Source: Anaerocolumna jejuensis DSM 15929
GTDB lineage: Bacteria; Bacillota; Clostridia; Lachnospirales; Lachnospiraceae
DNA length: 6,001 nucleotides
NCBI RefSeq assembly: GCF_900142215.1
Contig: NZ_FRAC01000060.1
Location: 1-6,001, forward strand
Direction of reading: 5' to 3'
Shown here piece by piece: positions 1 through 5,188 of the stretch (the stretch's first letter is position 1; each line of letters begins with the position of its first letter). The notes beneath the pieces are model-generated. The model worked only from the letters and a program-made list of their open reading frames with translations, searched no databases and had not been told where the DNA came from. A program made the position numbers and the translations under genes.

Positions 1-62
1 CCTCTCCCCTTGGGTACGGGAGGTGATACTGCCTAAGATGGTATAGGTAAAGCTTACTTCCC
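1..62 (-). repeat. Rhs core direct repeat (partner of 3002-3063)
   Basis: Positions 1-62 align with 3002-3063 without gaps and with a single difference (T at 58, C at 3059). Both encode the same EVSFTYTILGSITSRTQGE segment. The match stops at 62/3063, where copy B meets the insertion-sequence end. It may extend left beyond the window. Confidence 0.95.
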
Positions 63-264
63 GATTGTTGTCTTTCGCTTTTAACACGCCATCGTAGCCA
101 TCATATGTCAGGGCAATCTGGTTTCCATCGGATAGATATGCCCTTACCATCCGGTTCAGGGAATCATACTGATAAGTTTCCATAGCTCCCAACGGATTCA
201 TTTCACTGATGCAGTTTCCTCTGCTGTAATACGCATGCAGCCTTTTTGTTGTCAGCAGCCCGTT
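1..264 (-). pseudogene. Rhs/YD-repeat core fragment (copy A), 5' end broken, continues out of window
   Basis: Reading the minus strand from 264 toward 1 gives an open frame with clear YD-repeat character: a segment like YSRGNCISEMNPLGA, then TYQYDSLNRMVRAY, LTYDGYDGV and FTYTILGSITSRTQGER. Such repeats build the beta-cage that encloses the C-terminal toxin of Rhs/WapA-type proteins. The frame is closed upstream by a TGA at 265-267 and has no start codon with a ribosome binding site, so the 5' part of the gene is missing. The downstream part leaves the window at position 1. Positions 1-62 match 3002-3063 of copy B almost perfectly, and the frame is the same. Copy A retains core upstream of that repeat (about 63-245) that copy B has lost. 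Most likely this is the start of another displaced core cassette. The Rhs assignment is firm, but whether anything is translated is unknown. Confidence 0.75.
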
Positions 265-385
265 TCATGGTCTGCATGTAGTTCTTTATAAACTGAACCT
301 TATTCAAATCAACTAAATCAAAATATGATGGCCCCCCTATTCCATCATATGGTTATAATACAATCCTGTTCCTACAGTCTCATTT
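265..385 (-). other. Scrambled junction with a short Rhs-core remnant
   Basis: This gap lies between the 97-residue gene and Rhs copy A. At 352-381 the minus strand reads ETVGTGLYYN, matching the conserved core motif that reads VETGLYYN in copy C (residues 95-102), but the frame stops at a TAG a few codons later. In another frame, about 349 to 240, an uninterrupted stretch includes FDLVDLNKVQFIKNYMQTMK. I do not recognise it, it has no good start, and its reading runs into DNA that codes for Rhs repeats in a different frame. The stretch looks like the product of several deletions or recombinations rather than a gene. The Rhs remnant is only about 10 codons long, so its identification is moderate. 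Confidence 0.45.
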
Positions 386-679
386 CTACCTCAAATCAGA
401 TTCATGTATAATACCGTTTAAGTCAATAAGGCAACACCATTTTACCTGTTGCCAATTAGGCAAGTTGCTTAAATCTTGCTTAATAGCTATACCTTCAGCA
501 ATAAGGTTATCAATTTCCCCAGTATCAGAAATATCATCAGAATAAATACTGACTGGCATCCCTTCATAAAAAGTAATTATGTTCCCCGTAGAATCAATTT
601 TTGTGTCATCTTTTGATAGTAATACTATATTATGATCAAGCATTTCATTGAAATCAACATAAATTCGTGCTTTATCCAT
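386..679 (-). CDS. Probable immunity protein for the copy B toxin tip (97 aa)
   Basis: This is a small, acidic, cytosolic-looking protein with no signal peptide or membrane segment. Visible blocks are RIYVDFNEML (residues 5-14), YSDD (46-49) followed by GEIDNLIAEGIAI (54-66), and CCLIDLNGIIHESDL (82-96). The pattern of an N-terminal xVDFN strand, a YSDD block and a C-terminal W..xID...I.H.SD resembles a family of small hypothetical proteins I recall but cannot name. The ATG at 677-679 is preceded by GAGG with an 8-nt spacer. It lies 31 nt downstream of the stop of the Rhs toxin tip ending at 711, the standard position for the immunity gene that neutralises that tip inside the producer. The immunity role is inferred from position, size and acidity. 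No binding to the toxin can be read from the sequence. Confidence 0.7.
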   Translation of the reverse strand: MDKARIYVDFNEMLDHNIVLLSKDDTKIDSTGNIITFYEGMPVSIYSDDISDTGEIDNLIAEGIAIKQDLSNLPNWQQVKWCCLIDLNGIIHESDLR

Positions 680-710
680 TTCTTAAACCTCACTTTAATT
701 TATATTAAAT

Positions 711-1799
711 TCAGCAACCTCTTAACTCTTTAGGCACCGGATTTTTTTGTGTTGGAGTAAACAGATCTTCTGCCTGCTGTGCTGTTAATCCATCTACGGT
801 TGCATGATTTGCCATCATTGTTCCATTAGTAGAATTCAATTTGCCATCCAAGGTAATTGTCCCACCTGCCTTTTCTATCGCTCCAACTGTAGCTACTCCA
901 ACTTGATTATGTTGATAAACTTGAGCCAGTTCTGCAAGTCCAGCACCAGAACTAGCTTGAGTAGATATACCACTTAACTTACCTAATGCATCTTGAACAA
1001 CGCCACTACCATTTATAAAACTGGCAGAGGAGCATTGTCCCCCTCTAACAACTATATCAATATCTTTTAAAATTTCATGTAATCCAAAGGGATCAATCCA
1101 ACTATTCGGGTTATGAACATATCCATACGAAGTTGGATTATTTCCATATAATCCTATCGGGTCTTGCTGTGTATACTGCCCTATTTCAGGGTCATAATAT
1201 CGAAAATGATTGTAATACAAGCCACTGCTCAAATCATGATACTGCCCCTGATACCGGAATGGAATAAAGCCATCTTCGCCCACAAAAACTGTCGACCTTC
1301 CATACTTATCTTTCAGCCCGTCTTTTACTCTTCCATAGATATCCAGTTCTCTTTCCCAGACTTTCTTTCCTTCTTCATCATAGGCTTCCACTGGAGTTCC
1401 CAGATAATCACTGATGATACTGTAAGTATCCTCTTCTGTGAGTTTTGCTCTTGGGATGAAATCACCTTGGAATACCCAGGTAATCAGACCATTTGGCGGT
1501 TCGCTTCCTTTCTCCGCTTCCGCTCTGGCTTTTTGGTCCGCCTTATCCTCTATCTTTAGAAGATAATCCGCTTTCTCTCCTGCTCTCTCCCGGAGTTTTC
1601 TCTTCCCTTCTTCTCCAACCTCCCATTCATGCAGAAGGGTATTGCCTGACCATAAGAACCGGATAACGTTTTTGTATTGATGTGTTTTCTGTTCACAGGA
1701 TTCCTCCGCATAAAGTGACTGGTTCTTCACCTTTTCCACACAGGAATCCTGTTTATCCCTGCCTGGCCTTTTGAGCCAGCCATCACCAGCCTTTTCCAT
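711..1799 (-). CDS. Rhs core C-terminal part (copy B) with unassigned toxin tip
   Basis: This is the 3' part of an Rhs gene. Residues about 96-240 are the conserved Rhs-associated core: GLITWVFQGDFIPRAKLT, YLGTPVEAYDEEGKKVWE, FIPFRYQGQY, GLYYNHFRYYDPEIGQYTQQ, ending in DPFGL at 236-240, the usual boundary (and in many Rhs proteins the autoproteolysis region) before the toxin. The 122-residue tip (711-1079) starts VVRGGQC, contains INGSGVV, NQVGVATVGAIEKAGG and NHATVDGLTAQQAEDLFTP, and ends KELRGC. I recall this pattern as a recurring Rhs C-terminal domain but cannot assign an activity. The VRGG could be an ADP-ribosyltransferase-like arginine, which is speculation. The ATG at 1799 lacks a real ribosome binding site: it is internal to the core, and the upstream half is read in another frame (see 1727-3063). 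Residues 1-95 are low-complexity and charged, like the linker in such proteins. The tip is intact, so the cassette could be reactivated by recombination. Confidence 0.8.
   Translation of the reverse strand: MEKAGDGWLKRPGRDKQDSCVEKVKNQSLYAEESCEQKTHQYKNVIRFLWSGNTLLHEWEVGEEGKRKLRERAGEKADYLLKIEDKADQKARAEAEKGSEPPNGLITWVFQGDFIPRAKLTEEDTYSIISDYLGTPVEAYDEEGKKVWERELDIYGRVKDGLKDKYGRSTVFVGEDGFIPFRYQGQYHDLSSGLYYNHFRYYDPEIGQYTQQDPIGLYGNNPTSYGYVHNPNSWIDPFGLHEILKDIDIVVRGGQCSSASFINGSGVVQDALGKLSGISTQASSGAGLAELAQVYQHNQVGVATVGAIEKAGGTITLDGKLNSTNGTMMANHATVDGLTAQQAEDLFTPTQKNPVPKELRGC
1241..1514 (-). repeat. Rhs core direct repeat (partner of 5728-6001)
   Basis: This segment aligns without gaps to 5728-6001. I count about 19 differences in 274 positions by hand, near 93% identity. 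It encodes the core from GSEPPNGLITWVF through FIPFRYQGQY. Similarity weakens just downstream and is lost after DPFGL. Confidence 0.93.
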
Positions 1800-3063
1800 G
1801 AGTCCTCTTCCGGAGGCACTCCGGCTTCTGCTTTTGAAAAGGATTGCTCACTTCCCTCTATGCTGACTGCTTTTTCAATTCGTCTGCCAAAGGGGTCATA
1901 TTGGAAGTATACTCCACTTCGGTCTGGTTTCACAACCTTTTTCAGCATTCCATTTCCATAATAAGCATAGAACCATTGCTCTCCATTTGCTTCTGTCTTT
2001 TTCGTCAGATTCCCTTCTTCATCATAGAAGAACCTCGTGCCGGCCGGAGCCTTTTTCTCTTCCTGCCTGCCAGGCTGATCGTGATTTCTTTGACTCATAT
2101 GGCTGATTCCGGACTGCTCTAAGCGGCTTCCGGCTCCATAGATACGGTCGCTTCGATCCTTTCTTTCATACAGATTTCCTACCTCATCCGTATTCCGGAA
2201 CAGCTCCTCAAACTGGTTTGTTTTTGATCCCGCTAAATGACCGAAGGAATCATAGGAATAGATCACACTGCCTCCAGCCAGTTCATTCGTGACCCGCTTT
2301 AGCTGCGCATTAATTCCCCATTCATATCGGTGTCTGCGAAATCCCCTCTCACCTCCTGCAGGATATTCCTGCAGTCCAACTGTGTGATAAATGGGCCTGC
2401 CAATCTGGTCATATTCAAATTGGCTGCATACATTTCCGGAAACCAGACGTCTTGTTTCCTGTCCCAATGAGTTGTAGTCCATTTGTGCCGTCCATTGCCT
2501 CTTATTATTTCGGCAAGCAGCAAGCTCAATGATCTGTCCCATTTCATTTCGTTCCATACGAATATCGGCACCAAAGCGGCTGGTTATTCGGGTACAGCTC
2601 CCTGACTCATCGTATTCCTTGGCTGCCCAGTCATAATCCTGCCACTCTCTGATAATCTGCCCGGTCTTGTCCCTCTCCAGTCTCAGTTTCACATGCTGGT
2701 TTTCTGCTTCTGCCAGATCACCGTTTTTATTATAAGCAAAAGCATCAAAGCTTTGGTCATGGTAATCTGTACGAACCACCTGACCAATCTTGTCATACTG
2801 ATACCTAGTATACCGTCCTCCTGGGCGGCAGATTTTTGTAATTAGGCCGGAATAATCCCGCTCATAAGCATATGTTTGACCGCCATATTGAATTTCCTTC
2901 GTAATATTTCCCTTCTCATCCCGGTCAAACTGCCAGATCTCCCCTTTTTCATTGGTGACGGAAACAAGCTGTTCTTCACTATTATAATCATATCGGATGG
3001 TCCTCTCCCCTTGGGTACGGGAGGTGATACTGCCTAAGATGGTATAGGTAAAGCTTACCTCCC
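1727..3063 (-). pseudogene. Rhs/YD-repeat core (copy B), 5'-truncated and frameshifted
   Basis: The minus strand from 3063 to 1727 is one open frame full of YD repeats: TIRYDYNSEEQLVSVTNEKG, WQFDRDEKGNITKEIQYGG, TRYQYDKIGQVVRTDY, QFEYDQIGRPIYHTVG, IYSYDSFGHLAG, RFFYDEEGNLTKK and YFQYDPFGRRIEKA. These form part of the shell that encapsulates an Rhs toxin. The first GTG usable as a start (2777-2779) lies inside a repeat, so it is not a true start. Homology begins abruptly at 3063 against an insertion-sequence end. At the 3' side the frame ends at 1727 with an Rhs-unlike tail, while the true core continues from about 1799 in the other frame. Loss of one A from the A-run near 1793-1796 would explain it: restoring it gives DSWKKAGDGWLKRPGR. 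Thus copy B is a displaced core, probably not translated as a whole. Confidence 0.8.
3002..3063 (-). repeat. Rhs core direct repeat (partner of 1-62)
   Basis: This is the second copy of the 62-bp segment at the window start, about 3 kb apart in the same orientation. Its right edge marks the breakpoint where copy B loses its upstream core. The two copies flank the copy B core, its tip and its immunity gene, so recombination between them could delete or circularise that cassette. Confidence 0.95.
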
Positions 3064-3072
3064 ATGTTATTT

Positions 3073-3104
3073 CTTTATTCAGATAATCTGATATCTGAAT
3101 AAAG
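3073..3104. repeat. Perfect 12-bp inverted repeat hairpin
   Basis: CTTTATTCAGAT (3073-3084) and ATCTGAATAAAG (3093-3104) are exact reverse complements around an 8-nt loop AATCTGAT. The 3' flank on the plus strand is a C-run rather than a T-run, so it is not a classical intrinsic terminator on that strand, and on the minus strand it is followed only by AAATAAC. It sits about 10 nt inside the putative insertion-sequence left end, where IS200/IS605 elements have their transposase-recognised subterminal hairpin. Confidence 0.85.
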
Positions 3105-3168
3105 CCCCCCTGTGTTAATATGATATTTATCTTGCGATATTATAATCGTATTAACTCTAGGAGGCTTT
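3101..3168 (+). promoter_or_regulatory. Imperfect inverted repeat that would sequester a ribosome binding site
   Basis: AAAGCCCCC (3101-3109) pairs with GGAGGCTTT (3160-3168) with one mismatch, and GTTAATATGAT (3114-3124) pairs with ATCGTATTAAC (3145-3155) with one G-T-type mismatch. Folded as RNA, the AGGAGG at 3159-3164 would lie in the stem and be hidden from ribosomes. This recalls the leader of IS200 tnpA, where such a stem represses translation of transposase made from outside transcripts. It is a relic here because the downstream gene has only two codons. Confidence 0.6.
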
Positions 3169-3176
3169 CCCATGTC

Positions 3177-3448
3177 CTAAGTTACGTTTATGCTTACTTT
3201 TAATCTTTTTCTATCGATACTGGGCACATTAAAATTATAGATTTCATCCTCACATGGGTCATTAAAACCGTTAAATTCATTAACTTTGACAAGCGAGAAT
3301 AAGAATCCATAGTTTGGATTAGAATAGTCTATTATTTTTCGGAAGATTTTATCCTATAGATTTAAATCAATATACAGAGGGTTGCCAGTTCTCCGTTAAT
3401 AATTTCTTCATAAGGAAAGGTTACGGTCTTCTTCTTTAAATCTATTTT
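3177..3448 (-). pseudogene. Degenerate small gene, probable former immunity gene
   Basis: The minus strand from 3448 reads KIDLKKKTVTFPYEEIINGE then LAT. A +/-1 shift near 3380 then gives LYIDLNL, an in-frame TAG, and a clean stretch DKIFRKIIDYSNPNYGFLFS, LVKVNEFNGFNDPCEDEIYN, FNVPSIDRKRLKVSINVT, ending in TAG at 3177-3179. There is no start codon; stop codons lie directly upstream, beside the stop of the neighbouring gene. One frameshift plus one nonsense codon in otherwise protein-like sequence marks a decaying gene. Its small size, AT-rich base composition and place in a toxin-immunity array suggest an immunity gene that lost its toxin. It has no visible similarity to the 199-residue protein next door. 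Its last codons abut the insertion-sequence relic, so its true C-terminus may be missing. I cannot name the family. Confidence 0.6.
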
Positions 3449-3457
3449 TTATTATTC

Positions 3458-4057
3458 TCACTTTAAGTCTTCGATTGTTGTATCCCCACCGACAAATTTA
3501 GCTCTATCGTGACACATAAAACAGCCATTTTTACCATTATAGTTTCGGATGGCATTTGGAAGTGCAATTATTCCACTTTCTGCCTTAGTCTTTATTTCTG
3601 GTTTTCCTTCTGGATTCGTATAATACCAATGTACTCTATATCCTGATTTTCGAAGAATAGAATAAACCTTATTTTTCCATTTCTTATCTTCTTCATCTTC
3701 TGAATCATACGAGTCTGCAATTCGACCATATTGCAAGTGTTGAGGTTCATATATATCAGGATGTGAGCGTAAAAATTGCATTTGGCCTCTGGCCACCTTA
3801 ACAAAATGATAATAATCACCATATTTTGTGTATCTTTTACTTAATTCTTTCTTGCTTACAAGATCAAAATTAACAATTGAAAATGCAAAACCTGGTGAAT
3901 TCGCTGTACTCTCAAATAGCCTGGCATCTATATCTGATTCTGTAGAAGGAATTGTAGATAAAAAAACTATTTTTGGATTGAACTCTCTTATTCTCTGGCA
4001 AAATAATCTTTCATCTTCAATTGTCATAAAAAACTCTAATTGACGCACTTTTTCCAT
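3458..4057 (-). CDS. Putative immunity protein for the orphan toxin tip (199 aa)
   Basis: This is a soluble, charged protein with no signal peptide or membrane helix, and I do not recognise the family. Visible features are an N-terminal alpha/beta-looking part (FNPKIVFLSTIP, residues 26-37; FAFSIVNFDLV, 57-67), an acidic run at 117-124 (DSEDEEDK region), HWYYTNPEGKPE at 143-154, and a C-terminal CFMCH at 179-183 that might bind a metal or be a disulfide pair. The ATG at 4057 starts 3 nt after the stop of the toxin-tip segment and has no good Shine-Dalgarno, so it would depend on translational coupling. A second ATG at 4027 (Met11) has only a weak AGAG upstream. The tight spacing to a toxin-like module and the position in the array are the reasons for calling it immunity; the function is inferred. 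Confidence 0.65.
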   Translation of the reverse strand: MEKVRQLEFFMTIEDERLFCQRIREFNPKIVFLSTIPSTESDIDARLFESTANSPGFAFSIVNFDLVSKKELSKRYTKYGDYYHFVKVARGQMQFLRSHPDIYEPQHLQYGRIADSYDSEDEEDKKWKNKVYSILRKSGYRVHWYYTNPEGKPEIKTKAESGIIALPNAIRNYNGKNGCFMCHDRAKFVGGDTTIEDLK

Positions 4058-4060
4058 ATT

Positions 4061-4390
4061 TTATCTGCAAATCACTTGCCCTTTCTGTGCATTATTACCC
4101 TCAACTTTTAAGTCTCCAGATTGAGGTACATCTCCTTTTCTTACAGTAATTACCTTCGAACCTGGATCATCTGCCTGTATGCGGTTGGCATTTACCCATT
4201 CTCGTTCAATCATTCCTGTATTCTTTCCATTGCTAATAAAGTTTCCTTTATCAACTGTATTAATTTGAACAATTTCTCCATTTGGAGACCTAAATGTTAA
4301 ATCCGCATAAGAACCACCTTTGGTGCTTCCTGGAATAGGATTAGAAGGCCTAATATAAGTTTCTTTTACCTGTTTTCCTAATTTCGTCAA
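4061..4390 (-). CDS. Orphan Rhs/CDI-type toxin tip without core
   Basis: The 109-residue product reads KETYIRPSNPIPGSTKGGSY (9-28), ADLTFRSPNGEIVQINTVD (29-47), REWVNANRIQADDPGSKV (63-80), ITVRKGD. The pattern of RPxNPxPGSxKGGSxxDLTF, then xVxINTVD, then RE...A.RI is one I associate with C-terminal domains of contact-dependent and Rhs toxins, possibly restriction-endonuclease-fold nucleases. D30 and Q42-x-N44 would then be a degenerate PD-(D/E)xK site, which is tentative. No Rhs core precedes it: the frame is closed by TAA at 4418-4420. The only candidate start is TTG at 4388-4390, touching the AGGGGAGG just upstream, which is too close for efficient initiation. The next Met is residue 60. 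This looks like a displaced tip that needs recombination into a core to be expressed, kept together with its immunity gene 3 nt downstream. Confidence 0.65.
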   Translation of the reverse strand: MTKLGKQVKETYIRPSNPIPGSTKGGSYADLTFRSPNGEIVQINTVDKGNFISNGKNTGMIEREWVNANRIQADDPGSKVITVRKGDVPQSGDLKVEGNNAQKGQVICR

Positions 4391-4401
4391 ACCTCCCCTA
4401 T

Positions 4402-4424
4402 ATGATAATATGTAGGATTATCAT
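4402..4424. repeat. 8-bp inverted repeat upstream of the orphan tip
   Basis: ATGATAAT (4402-4409) and ATTATCAT (4417-4424) form a perfect stem with a 7-nt loop. The stem includes the TAA that closes the orphan tip frame and ends about 11 nt before its TTG. AT-only pairing makes it weak; it could mark the cassette edge. Confidence 0.4.
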
Positions 4425-4450
4425 GCATAAATAAACTTTTAATGTAACTG

Positions 4451-4490
4451 GAACAACTCCTCTAATCGAATTGAATACCATCTGTTGTTC
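4451..4490. repeat. 7-bp inverted repeat at the end of the DUF4303 gene
   Basis: GAACAAC (4451-4457) and GTTGTTC (4484-4490) are reverse complements separated by 26 nt. The right arm overlaps the TAG stop at 4490-4492. No T-run follows on the minus strand, so it is not a convincing terminator. The 99-nt gap from 4391 to 4489 holds no other gene. Confidence 0.3.
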
Positions 4491-5131
4491 TAATCAAAAT
4501 GTAACTCGATGCCTTCCTCATTGATATACCCTGCTTCTTTTATAAATTCTTTATATTTTTTTTCTGAGTTTAGTATTTCAGCAGAATATTTTTCAATTAC
4601 TGGAGCCCTGTCATCATCTGTCATAGTAATAAAATATGTTATTTCTCCTAAATCATCTTGTAAAACTCCAGATTTAATTAATTCCTGTAAAGCAGAGGTG
4701 ATTGTTTCAAAAAATAAAACTTCATATCCTGACTTCTCTTCAGTATTTAAGGATTCTTGTTTTTTATAAAGCTGCTCTGAAATTTTATTCAATGCACTAT
4801 TGTTCCCGTCTGAATACCCCCACTCATCAGGATACCATTTTGTTGTCTCTGGGGAAGCATTTCTGAACTCTTCAATTTCATCAATAGACATAGAGCTTCC
4901 GAATTCTTTTATAAAAGCTTCCTTATCACCAAATTCTGCATCAATATCCGCATCCTTCTTTTTCAAATATTCATAAGTATTTACTCCTAGCCATAAAGTA
5001 ATACAATCACTATCCGTTACAAATGCAACTGCATAAATTTTTTCCTTTCCCACCTTTAGTTTAATTTGAGAAAATTCCTGTTTCACTGCTTCTTGAATGT
5101 TTTTGTTTAGCTCATTAAAAAAATTTTGCAT
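4490..5131 (-). CDS. DUF4303-family protein, probable immunity protein for the AHH nuclease
   Basis: This 213-residue soluble protein has the DUF4303 layout: an N-terminal helix (FFNELNKNIQEAVKQEF, 4-20), a beta strand with the family's xxYAVAFVTDSD pattern (32-42), the KWYPDEWGY motif (98-106), a FETITSALQEL helix (141-151), and a C-terminal YFITMTDDDRAPVIEKYSA with ILN (166-188). DUF4303 proteins recur beside polymorphic toxins and are regarded as immunity proteins. I chose the ATG at 5129-5131, which has GGAAGGAG just upstream with a proper spacer. A GTG 18 nt earlier (5149) would overlap that ribosome binding site and add only MCGRRK. The gene follows the AHH-toxin stop by 57 nt, so the pair toxin-immunity is the natural reading. 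The family assignment is from remembered motifs; the specific toxin partner is inferred from adjacency. Confidence 0.82.
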   Translation of the reverse strand: MQNFFNELNKNIQEAVKQEFSQIKLKVGKEKIYAVAFVTDSDCITLWLGVNTYEYLKKKDADIDAEFGDKEAFIKEFGSSMSIDEIEEFRNASPETTKWYPDEWGYSDGNNSALNKISEQLYKKQESLNTEEKSGYEVLFFETITSALQELIKSGVLQDDLGEITYFITMTDDDRAPVIEKYSAEILNSEKKYKEFIKEAGYINEEGIELHFD

Positions 5132-5188
5132 TTTTCTCCTTCCACACACTTTAGCGTATTAATCCATAAATTTAAAATAAAAATATGT

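Larger units (their letters stand above)
3064..3176 (+). mobile_element. Probable left-end relic of an IS200/IS605-type insertion sequence
   Basis: Immediately after the Rhs homology ends at 3063 comes a perfect hairpin (3073-3104), then a larger imperfect inverted repeat (3101-3168) whose right arm contains AGGAGG (3159-3164), then ATG at 3172-3174 with ideal 7-nt spacing. After ATG TCC the frame meets TAA, so only two codons of the plus-strand gene survive. A TATAAT sits at 3141-3146. IS200 is known to carry exactly this order at its left end: a terminator-like hairpin, then a second stem that buries the tnpA ribosome binding site. The layout fits, but with only two codons of the gene left the family cannot be proven. 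The body and right end are absent from this window. It could instead be the start of an unrelated regulated gene. Confidence 0.5.

Noticed and set aside
1164..1559. 131-residue open frame on the plus strand
   Set aside because: It lies wholly antisense to conserved Rhs core; the protein is leucine/isoleucine/phenylalanine-rich as expected from the reverse complement and has no domain.
1793..1799. Programmed -1 ribosomal frameshift joining the two halves of Rhs copy B
   Set aside because: The A-run in the upstream frame does not form an X XXY YYZ slippery heptamer and no downstream stem is evident; a simple deletion is more likely, especially as the gene is also 5'-truncated.
3073..3104. Hairpin as an intrinsic terminator for minus-strand transcripts
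   Set aside because: The stem is AT-rich and is not followed by a T-run on either strand; its position fits an insertion-sequence end better.
4395..4481. Possible small peptide starting ATG at 4479-4481 on the minus strand (MVFNSIRGVVPVTLK...)
   Set aside because: No suitable ribosome binding site, fewer than 30 codons, not in frame with the orphan tip, and no recognisable motif.
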